Assembly: GCF_016591975.1 (NCBI RefSeq)
Contig: NZ_AP024169.1
Span: 4,131,001-4,195,000 of the forward strand
Origin: Anaeromicropila herbilytica
Lineage (GTDB): Bacteria; Bacillota; Clostridia; Lachnospirales; Lachnospiraceae
DNA: 64,000 nt
Reading direction: 5' to 3'
The notes under the pieces were generated by a model. It saw only the letters and a list, made by a program, of their open reading frames with translations, did not search any database and was not told the origin of the DNA. The position numbers and the translations under genes were made by a program. Shown piece by piece: positions 27,799 to 36,634 of the stretch. The stretch's first letter is position 1; each line of letters opens with the position of its first letter.

Positions 27799-30327
27799 CT
27801 AATTAGCCTCCCTAACTATAGTTAGATATGGTAACGTACAATTATCACTTACTACATCTGTGTCTACCACATATTTCACTAACAGGTTATTGTTCTTATC
27901 TAAATAGTTCTCTAACTGCTTTGCACTTCTTGCTGTACGAGAATTAAATATAAGATCATACCTCTTCGTTATAACATTATAAAAGTAAATATCCCCAGTA
28001 AAACCATCCCAAGTTTTCCTCGTAAAGGTATGATTTAATTCTTCGGGATAGTCTACTGAGAGAATCTTTTTATCATTGTCAAAGTTATAGTAACTAGTGA
28101 GTTCTTTTCCACCCATTGTTCGATATACAGTTGAATAATCCCCTTCTACAACTGACATATATGATTCTATATTATAAACTGTTTCGTAATCATTATTTAT
28201 GCTATTCACTTCGATTGGAATTACAACCAGTTGTACTCCTGTTGATTGAAGTTTAAGGTCCTTAAAGATCTCACTTACACTATTAGTATCAACAAATCCA
28301 ATCAGATAACTTGTGTTACTTTTTCCAAAGAGATAAGTTTGAATCGCATACTTAAGTGCATTTTCTTCTACAGATTCTTGATACGTTGCTTTTTTACCAT
28401 CTTTTGGATGCGTTATTTTCTGAATCAGGTTTTCATTCGTAAATACTTCTTTGATTGATTGTAGCTTCGTTGCTTGCTTCTGGGATATATCAATTTGTTC
28501 CTTGTTATTTATATTTCCGACATTAATTACATTATTATTATGGAAGACGACAGCATTCTTTATATTACTACCTAAGTTATTCTGTATTGTACCATATAAA
28601 TGATAGTCTTTATAATTCAAATCTGAATCAATTGTTCCTTTAAAAGTTCGCACTGATTCTTGCTTATAATAGGTTGGTGTAAAGGCTTCATAATTTCTTA
28701 CTTGAATTGAGGTTTCATCCGGTGATTGAACAACGGAACTCTTATATGAAGTTACATTCTTGGTTGACACTGAATCAAAATATCCATAATTATATATAGA
28801 ACTTGATAGGGCTGCTACATTATATCGGTTATTCATATTAAAATTATAACTTTTATTATCTGGTGCAGTAATACTAAAATAATTTTTTTCTGTTGCTACT
28901 TGGTTCTTTCCTACCTCTAGAACTGACACATATCCAACATATGGCTTCTCAATTCTAGTACTTGATCCACATAAAAATACAATCAATGTTGTTAGAATCG
29001 ATAAACTTGGTACGATAATCCAGGTAAGTTCCCTTTTCTCCATTTTTTTGAGTATTAAATACAAAATAGGTCCTACGAAAAATACATAAATTAATAATAT
29101 AAGAACATACCACACAATATTAGGTGCTTTCTTCACAAAAGGGTTCGTAACTGCATCAAATAAATGATATTCATTCGTAAAACCTTGTCTCTCAATTGCG
29201 AGTTGTTGCACTTTAGAATCACTTAAGGTGCTTTCAATTTCCTTCCATATATTATTTCCTATGGTATCCCATTCATCGCTTTCTAATCTTAAATTGGTGG
29301 TGAATATATCTACCGTTCCATTTCCAATCTCGTTAGAATACATTAGCTTTGTACCTTTATCTTCAAGTATGGCTTTTGAATTCAGTATAGACATTGTTAA
29401 TACTTTTTTCGTTATTCGATTATCCTCATTCTTATTGATAATCTGTAGATTCTCTGTATTTTTCTTATCCTTAATTGAAACTATCGTACTATCATTACTA
29501 TCCATATTGTAATTGGTTTTAACACTTTTTAATTCTTTTGTAGTAATATTCAAGAATCCATTCTCAAAGAAAGATAATGTTTTATCAGCATATTCACCTG
29601 TACCAACGACAAGTGTACCACCTCTTTTTACCCACTCTTTGATTGCTTCCACTTGTTTCTCATCTAATTTTGATGTATCAAAATTATCAACAAGAATCAC
29701 ATCCAAGGTATCAAGACCAAGACTTTCTTCTGGAATATTTTCCTCCGTCAAATAGAATATCTTCGAATCTGTATTACTTAAATAGCTAAGTCCGCTTGAA
29801 TCATCTGACAAAACCCCAACGTATTCAGCATCATTATATGCGTTTAGTTTGAGTGTTTCTTTCCTATCTATTAATGTCTTTCCTTTTGCATCTTCTATTT
29901 TGACATACATAGTATCTAAATTATTTGTAATTGGAACTTGCATATTTACAACCAATTCTTTATTTGCTTTCATCTGAATCGTTTTACTATATCTAAGATT
30001 ATCTTGATCAGAATTTGGCAGTATGATGCTTACTGCTCCTTTTTGATAAGTATGTTTGCTTAAGATGTTAAACTTAACATTCATATAACGTCCATATTTC
30101 GTTGTATTAGAATATCCATAGGAAAGAGACATTGTAATACCGTTTTTCGATTCGTCAGCTTTAACATTTTTGTGTTTACTCGAAGTGGTAGTATCCCTAA
30201 CATTATCTACTGCCGCAACACTTCTAACCATGCTCTTACAGCCTGTTAGACTCAATATGATCAAAACAATTACAATCATTATAATATTATTTTTTTTATA
30301 TTTTTTAGTTAATATTCTATCATCCAT
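27799..30327 (-). CDS. Lipoprotein-like membrane protein of an ABC transporter operon, about 842 aa
   Basis: I use the ATG at 30327 (MDDRILTKK), with AAGGTG nine bases upstream; a GTG four codons earlier lies inside that site. The hydrophobic IIMIVIVLIILSLTGCKS is a signal with a lipobox-like LTGC. An N-terminal beta-rich domain follows. Then comes an amidotransferase-like segment (LDVILVDNFDTSKLDEKQVE, then WVKRGGTLVVGTG), two membrane helices around residues 400-450, and a large C-terminal extracellular part. This plan resembles the GldG/DUF4350-like accessory proteins that work with ABC-2 exporters; no catalytic triad is evident. It lies between the sensor kinase and ATPase genes with no gap, so it is a dedicated part of the transporter. 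I do not know the substrate. Confidence 0.82.
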   Translation of the reverse strand: MDDRILTKKYKKNNIIMIVIVLIILSLTGCKSMVRSVAAVDNVRDTTTSSKHKNVKADESKNGITMSLSYGYSNTTKYGRYMNVKFNILSKHTYQKGAVSIILPNSDQDNLRYSKTIQMKANKELVVNMQVPITNNLDTMYVKIEDAKGKTLIDRKETLKLNAYNDAEYVGVLSDDSSGLSYLSNTDSKIFYLTEENIPEESLGLDTLDVILVDNFDTSKLDEKQVEAIKEWVKRGGTLVVGTGEYADKTLSFFENGFLNITTKELKSVKTNYNMDSNDSTIVSIKDKKNTENLQIINKNEDNRITKKVLTMSILNSKAILEDKGTKLMYSNEIGNGTVDIFTTNLRLESDEWDTIGNNIWKEIESTLSDSKVQQLAIERQGFTNEYHLFDAVTNPFVKKAPNIVWYVLILLIYVFFVGPILYLILKKMEKRELTWIIVPSLSILTTLIVFLCGSSTRIEKPYVGYVSVLEVGKNQVATEKNYFSITAPDNKSYNFNMNNRYNVAALSSSIYNYGYFDSVSTKNVTSYKSSVVQSPDETSIQVRNYEAFTPTYYKQESVRTFKGTIDSDLNYKDYHLYGTIQNNLGSNIKNAVVFHNNNVINVGNINNKEQIDISQKQATKLQSIKEVFTNENLIQKITHPKDGKKATYQESVEENALKYAIQTYLFGKSNTSYLIGFVDTNSVSEIFKDLKLQSTGVQLVVIPIEVNSINNDYETVYNIESYMSVVEGDYSTVYRTMGGKELTSYYNFDNDKKILSVDYPEELNHTFTRKTWDGFTGDIYFYNVITKRYDLIFNSRTARSAKQLENYLDKNNNLLVKYVVDTDVVSDNCTLPYLTIVREAN

Positions 30328-30335
30328 GAACAATA

Positions 30336-31580
30336 TCACCTTATCTCATCAAATGTAAAAGCTACTTCAAATACCGTGCCATCAAAATCACTTCTAGCTT
30401 CAATTGTACCACCATGCATCAATATGATACTTTTTGCAATTGCAAGCCCTAACCCAGCTCCACCAGTTTCCACTGATCTTGAGTTCTCAACACGATAGAA
30501 TCGATCAAATATATTTTCAATATCTTTTTGTGGAATCAATTCTCCATAATTTATAATCGAGACTGTAACTTTTAAAGCATCCATATACAATTTGATGCGA
30601 ACTTTTTTTCCATCCTTACCATATTTCACTGCATTTCCAATTAGGTTAGCAAATGCTCTAGCAAGCAAATCTCCATCTGCTAATATGACTGCACTTGGTA
30701 CGTTTGTTGTAAAATCATATTCCAACCCATATTCATTAAAACTTGGATAAAATTCCTCTATTAACTGATCCATGAACTTAACTAGATCAATCTCTGTTTT
30801 CTTCAAAGTTACTTCACCAAAACTAAATTTCGTATAAGTGAATAGATCTTCTATCAGCTTTTCTAAGCGTCTTGATTTTTGATAAGCAATATCCATGTAC
30901 TTTTTCTTAAGTTCCATTCCATTTGGCTGATCATTCTGATATTCAATCCGTTCTTCTTTTAAAGCTAGTTCTAAATACCCAATGATAGAAGTCAAAGGTG
31001 TTCTAAGGTCATGAGCCACACTTGTAATTAAATCATTTTTCGTACTTTCACTTTTTCTCTCGCTTTCCATCATCATACCGATTTCGGCGGCCATTTTATT
31101 AATCTTACTTGCTACCAAAGCAAATTCATCCTCTTTATATATCGGAATACGGTAATTCAAATCACCTAATGTAATTTCATTAATCCCTACTGCTATTTCT
31201 TCCAAATAGTCTGTAAATCTCTTGGTTAACAATAAGAAATACGTGATAAAAAGTACGATTCCTACAATTACCGCCAGTAGAATAAATAGAAGCAAATAAC
31301 GTGCTATCTGATGGTCTGTAAAGACTCCATTACTTTTATCAATACCTTGGATGGAATCACTAACTGTTGAATCTTTATGAAGACTTAAATATTTATTTAG
31401 AGACTCAATCTTACCATTACTATACGCATTATCACCTGAGGACGGTATGCTTTTTAACATTAATGCGCCTAGATAGAAGAATAGGAATAAGAGGGCCTCC
31501 GTTATTACGGTATATATTAAACTAAGTAGACTATACCATACGATCTCATATCGAAAACTCTTTAATCCTTTACTTTTCAA
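30336..31580 (-). CDS. Sensor histidine kinase
   Basis: Two membrane helices (about residues 15-42 and 95-120 from the chosen start) flank an extracellular sensing region of only about 50 residues. Then come a HAMP-like linker (ITLGDLNYRIPIYKEDEFAL), the HisKA motif SVAHDLRTPLTSIIGYLEL, the N box LIGNAVKYGKDG, and GAGLGLAIAKSIILMHGG (G box). I chose the TTG at 31580, which has GGGGAG upstream and an 11-base overlap with the regulator gene. An ATG at 31640 would give a 71-base overlap and a less plausible N-terminus. It pairs with the response regulator encoded upstream, and the downstream ABC genes are its likely target. The signal is unknown. Confidence 0.88.
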   Translation of the reverse strand: MKSKGLKSFRYEIVWYSLLSLIYTVITEALLFLFFYLGALMLKSIPSSGDNAYSNGKIESLNKYLSLHKDSTVSDSIQGIDKSNGVFTDHQIARYLLLFILLAVIVGIVLFITYFLLLTKRFTDYLEEIAVGINEITLGDLNYRIPIYKEDEFALVASKINKMAAEIGMMMESERKSESTKNDLITSVAHDLRTPLTSIIGYLELALKEERIEYQNDQPNGMELKKKYMDIAYQKSRRLEKLIEDLFTYTKFSFGEVTLKKTEIDLVKFMDQLIEEFYPSFNEYGLEYDFTTNVPSAVILADGDLLARAFANLIGNAVKYGKDGKKVRIKLYMDALKVTVSIINYGELIPQKDIENIFDRFYRVENSRSVETGGAGLGLAIAKSIILMHGGTIEARSDFDGTVFEVAFTFDEIR

Positions 31581-32271
31581 TTTTATACCCAACTCCCCAT
31601 ACTGTTTTGATAATCTGTGCATCACGGGAATCCATCTCAATCTTTTCTCTTAATCTACGTATGTGTACCATCACCGTATTATTTGCTTCATACATCTTCT
31701 CATTCCATACTCGTTCAAAGATCTCATCGGTACTAAATACTCGCCCTGCATTATTTGCCAATAGATATAGAATATCAAACTCGATTGGTGTTAGCTTAAC
31801 TTCTTTATCATAGGAAATCACTTTATGGTTTTCTTTATTAATTATTAGATTTCTAATTTGAATCTCTTTATCAACCTTTTCTTCGTACGAATTAGGGTTG
31901 AATTTGGTATATCTTCTAAGCTGAGACTTCACTCTCGCAGTTAATTCAAGTGGATTAAATGGCTTAACCACATAATCGTCAGCTCCAGTACTTAAACCAA
32001 TTATCTTATCTAGGTCACTTGATTTAGCACTTAACATAATAATTGGAATCGTACTTGTTTCTCTAATTTTCTTGCATAGATTAAGGCCATCAATACCAGG
32101 CATCATAATATCTAAAATTACTAACTTAATGTCTTCACGATGAAGAATATCTAACGCTTCTTTCGCATCATATGCCTTTGATACTTGATAACCATCTCCA
32201 ACAAGATGTATCTCAACTAATTCAGCTATTTCCTTGTCATCATCTACTACTAATATTTGAATTGGTTCCAT
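31570..32271 (-). CDS. Response regulator, OmpR/PhoB family
   Basis: The 233-residue protein has a receiver domain with acidic residues at 10-12, the phosphoacceptor Asp54 in VILDIMMPG and the conserved Lys in DDYVVKPF. A winged-helix DNA-binding domain follows, with LTPIEFDILYLLANNAGRVF and VMVHIRRLREKIE. It resembles the VanR/PhoP group. It is the first gene of a five-gene minus-strand operon (regulator, kinase, lipoprotein-like protein, ATPase, permease) and probably controls that operon itself. Confidence 0.94.
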   Translation of the reverse strand: MEPIQILVVDDDKEIAELVEIHLVGDGYQVSKAYDAKEALDILHREDIKLVILDIMMPGIDGLNLCKKIRETSTIPIIMLSAKSSDLDKIIGLSTGADDYVVKPFNPLELTARVKSQLRRYTKFNPNSYEEKVDKEIQIRNLIINKENHKVISYDKEVKLTPIEFDILYLLANNAGRVFSTDEIFERVWNEKMYEANNTVMVHIRRLREKIEMDSRDAQIIKTVWGVGYKIEK

Positions 32272-32891
32272 TTATGTACCCTTTCTAATCATATCTCAAA
32301 CAATAACTTCATAAATAATATTAGCATAACACCTATAAAAAATCCTTACAATTTTCTTAAAAAAGCTTGCCATTTCCATTCAGCAATACATATTTTGTAA
32401 TTATTTTACTCTTTTTCTTATTATTATAGTTAATTATGAAGAATATTTAAAAAATGTTCACAATTTATTCAATGTTTCTACAAACTCTCGACATATCTTA
32501 CTTATATAATAATAACATAATCAGTTGAACAAATCATCACAGTTCAATGATTAAATTTAAAATATGTGTGTCATGCTTTCCCCAAAGCTTGATATAAATT
32601 TGATTTTTTTCATTACAAATGGCCAAGTAGATCCCCCTACTTGGCCACTCCTCATTTATCATTCTTTTTAAGTTAGTTCTATGAATTACATGGTAATCAC
32701 AGAACTAAACTAATCTTCCTATTACACTTTTCTTCTATCAAATCTCATAATTTAGTGAAGTGATTTCACTTGCTTGCAAAGGTGAAATCACAAACGTTGA
32801 GAGTGAAAGCGTTTTTCTTTCACACTTTTACTATACTATTTAATAGTTCTTATATTTGTTAATTTCTTAACATGTTAGCATACTAAATTAA
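32272..32891. other. Intergenic region with a cluster of four hairpins
   Basis: No gene is visible in 620 bases. Four separate inverted repeats lie within about 200 bases: TGGCCAAGTAG with its complement (32620-32647), AGTTCT/AGAACT (32675-32706), GTGATTTCAC/GTGAAATCAC (32760-32791), and GTGAAAG/CTTTCAC (32803-32823). None has a clean T-tract. The part next to 32272 should hold the promoter of the two-component operon, with TTGTAA and TATGCT on the minus strand as weak candidates. Confidence 0.6.
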
Positions 32892-33626
32892 CTAATTGCT
32901 TACTCTGCTTTGTCTTAGATCTTCTGCGTCATCACACCATTTAATGCAACTAAGTATTAACTTAGATGATAGTAGGTCATACTTTTCAAACAGTTCTCTA
33001 TGTCCTATTTCATTAATCTTACAGTCAATGAGTAGATCTCTGCATTCATTACATATCTTCCACAAATATTTTTCGTCCATATATTCTACCATCCAATTAA
33101 GCTGAGGTAAAAATTCATTTCGTAACTTTGATTCTAATACGTGCATTTTTCCAATCTTCAATGATTCGTCTAGGATATCATATAATTTGGTATGTAAGTT
33201 CACTGGTATTCCAGCATGTGCTAATAGAACAGTAAATATGCCATGCATATTACTTGTATTCATACCAAACGTAGTAATTCCATACTCTTCTAATGTATTA
33301 TCTAATAGTTTCATATAGTATCTTTTGTGATGTTGTGGAAGTCCCTGATACAATTTAAGCAACCCATCAACACTTCCTGAATTCTCTTGCTCCTTTTTAA
33401 TCGTAAATACAAACGATGTAAGTAAAGCTAGTTTATAAGATTCACTCATTGAAATATTGAGTCTCAGTTTCTTTAACCCCTTTATCTTGAGCGACAAATA
33501 CTTGAAATCATCAACTGATAAATCCAAATCACCAATTATTCTCAAATATTTTCTAGAATTAATAAATTCCTTTTCCAAGCGTTCTTCAATCTCATATAAT
33601 GTCATTGTTGGATTGAACATGTTCAT
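32892..33626 (-). CDS. Uncharacterised helical protein, 244 aa
   Basis: The start is well supported by GGAGGAG before the ATG at 33626. The product is soluble, with no signal peptide or membrane segment, mostly helical, and rich in Leu, Lys and Glu. The only notable patches are DLDLSVDDFKYLSLKIKGLK near the N-terminus and CNECRDLLIDC near residue 190, whose cysteines could bind a metal, though no full zinc motif is present. I do not recognise the family. It is monocistronic, next to rnpB and divergent from it. A regulatory or sporulation-linked role cannot be excluded, but nothing in the sequence shows it. Confidence 0.75.
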   Translation of the reverse strand: MNMFNPTMTLYEIEERLEKEFINSRKYLRIIGDLDLSVDDFKYLSLKIKGLKKLRLNISMSESYKLALLTSFVFTIKKEQENSGSVDGLLKLYQGLPQHHKRYYMKLLDNTLEEYGITTFGMNTSNMHGIFTVLLAHAGIPVNLHTKLYDILDESLKIGKMHVLESKLRNEFLPQLNWMVEYMDEKYLWKICNECRDLLIDCKINEIGHRELFEKYDLLSSKLILSCIKWCDDAEDLRQSRVSN

Positions 33627-33907
33627 ATACTCTCCTCCTTCGTTCTATCGAACTGTTTAAGTTGTCTAAGTCATTACGAATTACTGATACATATAGTATT
33701 CAAATCGTATGCTACTTAAGTATATATATGTACAACCATCAAAAATCATTCTATTTTTTTTCATTTAATTGAAATTGTACTTATTTTTATACAATTTACT
33801 ATTCTATCGATGCCAAATTTACAGTTTAATCATGCCATTCATAATGTCTCAAAATATACAAATATACCAATGTTTTAAGTGATAGATTCGAGTATTGTAA
33901 AAAAAGA

Positions 33908-33936
33908 TTTACTTTTATGTTGTGATTTGATACAAT
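33908..33936 (+). promoter_or_regulatory. rnpB promoter
   Basis: TTTACT (33908-33913) and TACAAT (33931-33936) are 17 bases apart. The predicted start at about 33943 coincides with the first base of the P1 helix of the RNase P RNA. Confidence 0.75.
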
Positions 33937-33942
33937 AGCGTT

Positions 33943-34360
33943 TGTGAGTAGCACAGATGGTCGCGCCTATTAGTAATGTTATAATGGCATTATTCATAAT
34001 GTAAGTTATGTTAATTCGTTAACTTAGCTCTTTATGAAATCGAAAGATCTTAGGTGAGGAAAGTCCGAGCTTCATAGGGCAGGGTGCCGGATAACGTCCG
34101 GTGGAGGCGACTCCAAGGCTAGTGCAATAGAAATATACCGCCAGATTAGTCTGGTAAGGGTGGAATGGTGGAGTAAGAGCCCACCGCCTTTTTGGTAACA
34201 AAGAGGGCATATGTAAACCCCACTCCGAAGCAAGACCGAATATTTAAAGCTATACGATTGCCCGTCGTGCTTTAGGGTAGGTCGCTTGAGCCTAGTGGTA
34301 ACATTAGGACTAGATAGATGATCATCTAATACAGAACTCGGCTTATAGTGTTGCTCATAT
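33943..34360 (+). ncRNA. rnpB: RNase P RNA, type A
   Basis: This is the catalytic RNA that removes 5' leaders from tRNA precursors. The universal core is present: GAGGAAAGTCCGAGCT, CATAGGGCAGGGTGCC, GGTAAGGGTGGAA, AACCCCACTCCGAAGCAAGA, GGTAGGTCGCTTGAGCC, and ACAGAACTCGGCTTA at the 3' side. The element order matches the ancestral type A RNA (as in E. coli), not the Bacillus type B. P1 forms from TGTGAGTAGCAC (33943-33954) and GTGTTGCTCATA (34348-34359). P2 pairs AGATGGTC (33955-33962) with GATCATCT (34320-34327). The region between P2 and P4 is about 90 bases and looks like an enlarged P3. A promoter and terminator bracket it. Confidence 0.95.
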
Positions 34361-34373
34361 AATGAAAAATGTT

Positions 34374-34405
34374 ACTGCATCCCTTTATGGGGGTGCAGTT
34401 TTTTT
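34374..34405 (+). terminator. rnpB terminator
   Basis: ACTGCATCCC and GGGGTGCAGT form a stem with a short loop, followed directly by TTTTTTT on the plus strand. It lies 14 bases after the end of P1. Confidence 0.92.
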
Positions 34406-34435
34406 GTGCCCGTTTTGACCAAAGGGGGGCATGAT

Positions 34436-34706
34436 AAAATCAGCATGGGGAAGGTGTGAATAATGTGAGGTTGTCCCACTGCCTGGTGCGGATTTCGTTT
34501 CTTATTTTGGAAGTTTCTAGATTCCTTTGCTTTTGGTAAGGACAGATATAAAAAGCTCGAACTCCTCATTCTTCGTCAGACATCGAGCTTTTTATATCTA
34601 ATACCAAAAACAAAGGAATTGAGAAACTTCTCAAAATAAGAAAAGGCGTCCGTACCAGGCAGTGGGACAACCTCACATTATATACTACTTTGTTGATGCT
34701 GATTTT
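34436..34706. repeat. Large palindromic element 2 (271 bp)
   Basis: The arms start at AAAATCAGCAT (34436) and end at ATGCTGATTTT (34706), and align over about 125 bases. Long perfect blocks include AATGTGAGGTTGTCCCACTG and GATATAAAAAGCTCGA. The core is 34545-34598, with the loop ACTCCTCATTCTTCGTCAGA. The same core, inverted, lies in element 3. There is no protein-coding content. It lies between the rnpB terminator and the nucleoside kinase gene. Confidence 0.88.
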
Positions 34707-34766
34707 AGCTATGCTGGGAGTAGTAGAATAAGTGAATTAAGGATATGCTAAAGCATGTAAAAGACG

Positions 34767-34804
34767 CAAGGAGCATGGCACCACATTGTGGTGCTTGCTC
34801 CTTG
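34767..34804 (-). terminator. Terminator downstream of the nucleoside kinase gene
   Basis: CAAGGAGCA plus GGCACCAC pair with GTGGTGC plus TGCTCCTTG, with one bulge on the arm. The T-tracts are weak on both strands (CTTTTAC on the minus strand). It lies 60 bases beyond the kinase stop. Confidence 0.65.
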
Positions 34805-34864
34805 TATTTTCATATATATTCGTTTATTTTTTCAGTCTATCTTCACTAATTTACTTACCATTTC

Positions 34865-36529
34865 TCAGACTTTAAAGCAGCTTCCACCTATGAATTCTCG
34901 CAAGATAGAGTTCTTTGGAATGTCCTCACTGCTTACACCTAGGAAGTAATCTAGGAATTTGAGTAAGCGTTTTGCTTCTTGATATTCTTCACAGTCACTA
35001 TCGATTCCGAATAGGATTGGTTCTGCATATTGTTTTAGAATGCTAAGTTCATAGATTAGCGCTGAGTTAAACATAACATCTGCTTCCTCTTGGAATGGGA
35101 AGATATTTTCTTCTTCTCCTCTTCTTACGGAGGCCCACATTGCTATGGTTTCTTTGGCTGAGGTTCCTCTAGTCCTTGCATCACGAACCATTCTACGAAT
35201 TAACCTTCCGTCTGTTGTTGGGATTCTATTATGTTCATCTATGTTTAATTGTGTTAAGGCACTAATGTAGATCTTAAATTTACTTTCTCTTGGTAAAGAG
35301 TAGGATAACTTGTCGTTTAGACCATGGATACCTTCTATAACCAAGATGTCATCTTTTCCTAACGTCTTATAGTTACCTTTATATTCTCTTATTCCTGATT
35401 TAAAATTATAAGTAGGTAACTCAACGGTCTTTCCATTTAGTAAGTCCGTCATATCTTTGTTAAACTGTTCTACATCGACTGCAAGAATACTTTCAAAATT
35501 AGGCTTTCCGTCTTTATCCAATGGTGTTAAATCACGATTTACGAAGTAATCATCTACAGCAATTGGATGTGGCTTTAATCCATAAGTTCGAAGTTGAATG
35601 GATAGGCGGTGGGAAAATGTTGTTTTACCCGAGGAGGATGGTCCTGCTATCATAACAAATTTGCGATTGCCAGCTTCTTTAATTAATTCTGCAATTTGAG
35701 CTATCTTCTTTTCCTGCAAGGCCTCTTGCACTAATAGCAAATCACTAAATTCACCTTTTGAGATATGCTCATTGAGGTCCCCAACTGTTTCAATCTCCAT
35801 TGCTTTTCCCCAGTCATTGGATTGCTTTAGGGTTGCATATAACTTCGGCAATGGTTTAAATGGAATAATTTCTCTTGTATTACTTTTATCAGGAATCATA
35901 AGAATCAATCCATCATCGTATTTAAATATATCAAAGTATTTTAAGATTCCTGTACTTGCTGGCATATACCCATAAAAATAATCTTCAAATCCAGCAAGAC
36001 TATAGATATTGGCAGTTGATACACGTCGATACTTAAATAGTTTTTCCTTATCATACATCTTATAATAATGGAACAATTCTTTTGCTTCATTGGTGCCTAA
36101 GACTTTTTTCTCAAATGGTATATCATCTTGTATAATCTGTGTCATCTTACGCTTTATCTTCGCAATCATCTCATCTGTAATCTCGCCTACCCCTTCTATT
36201 CGACAAAAATACCCTGAGCTTATAGAATACTCTACCATTACCTTCTTGATTTGCTCTCTTCCAAGTTCTCCATAGATTGCTTTCAACATTACTAATATCA
36301 TTCCGCGTTGATATGTTTTGTGACCAGTATCATCTTTTGTTGTAACAAACTGGACAATACTATCTTTTTGCACCGTCTTGAATAGTTCTCTCAATCTTCC
36401 ATCTCGATATGCTAAAATAATATCATCTTCAAATTCTTTCTCATGTTCTTTACTTATCTCGGATAACATTGTGCCCTTTGGATATTGTTTCACCACTCCA
36501 TTAACCGTAATATTAAGCATTTCATTCAT
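34865..36529 (-). CDS. TGS-domain nucleoside kinase (uridine kinase/phosphoribulokinase superfamily)
   Basis: This 554-residue protein has an N-terminal TGS domain (about 5-65), then a region like the second additional domain of threonyl-tRNA synthetase. A P-loop kinase of the uridine kinase superfamily follows, with MIAGPSSSGKTTFSHRL at residues 293-309, DDYFVNRDLTP, VIEGIHGLND and RRMVRDARTRGTS. The architecture is typical of clostridial proteins annotated as nucleoside kinase; phosphorylation of uridine or a related nucleoside is likely but not shown for this member. The start has GGAGGG seven bases before the ATG. It is monocistronic. The TGS domain is usually a nucleotide- or RNA-binding module, so regulation by a nucleotide is possible. 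Confidence 0.88.
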   Translation of the reverse strand: MNEMLNITVNGVVKQYPKGTMLSEISKEHEKEFEDDIILAYRDGRLRELFKTVQKDSIVQFVTTKDDTGHKTYQRGMILVMLKAIYGELGREQIKKVMVEYSISSGYFCRIEGVGEITDEMIAKIKRKMTQIIQDDIPFEKKVLGTNEAKELFHYYKMYDKEKLFKYRRVSTANIYSLAGFEDYFYGYMPASTGILKYFDIFKYDDGLILMIPDKSNTREIIPFKPLPKLYATLKQSNDWGKAMEIETVGDLNEHISKGEFSDLLLVQEALQEKKIAQIAELIKEAGNRKFVMIAGPSSSGKTTFSHRLSIQLRTYGLKPHPIAVDDYFVNRDLTPLDKDGKPNFESILAVDVEQFNKDMTDLLNGKTVELPTYNFKSGIREYKGNYKTLGKDDILVIEGIHGLNDKLSYSLPRESKFKIYISALTQLNIDEHNRIPTTDGRLIRRMVRDARTRGTSAKETIAMWASVRRGEEENIFPFQEEADVMFNSALIYELSILKQYAEPILFGIDSDCEEYQEAKRLLKFLDYFLGVSSEDIPKNSILREFIGGSCFKV

Positions 36530-36634
36530 ACGAATCCCTCCACTCTTTCTTATGATACCTTATGTTGATGTATTCTGCGCTCTTGTGAACTATAGTATTC
36601 CTATAATCCCCCCACCGATGTTTGATTTATTAAT

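Noticed and set aside
34372..34569. Minus-strand frame across the rnpB terminator and palindrome 2
   Set aside because: It consists of the terminator and one arm of the palindrome; there is no plausible protein.
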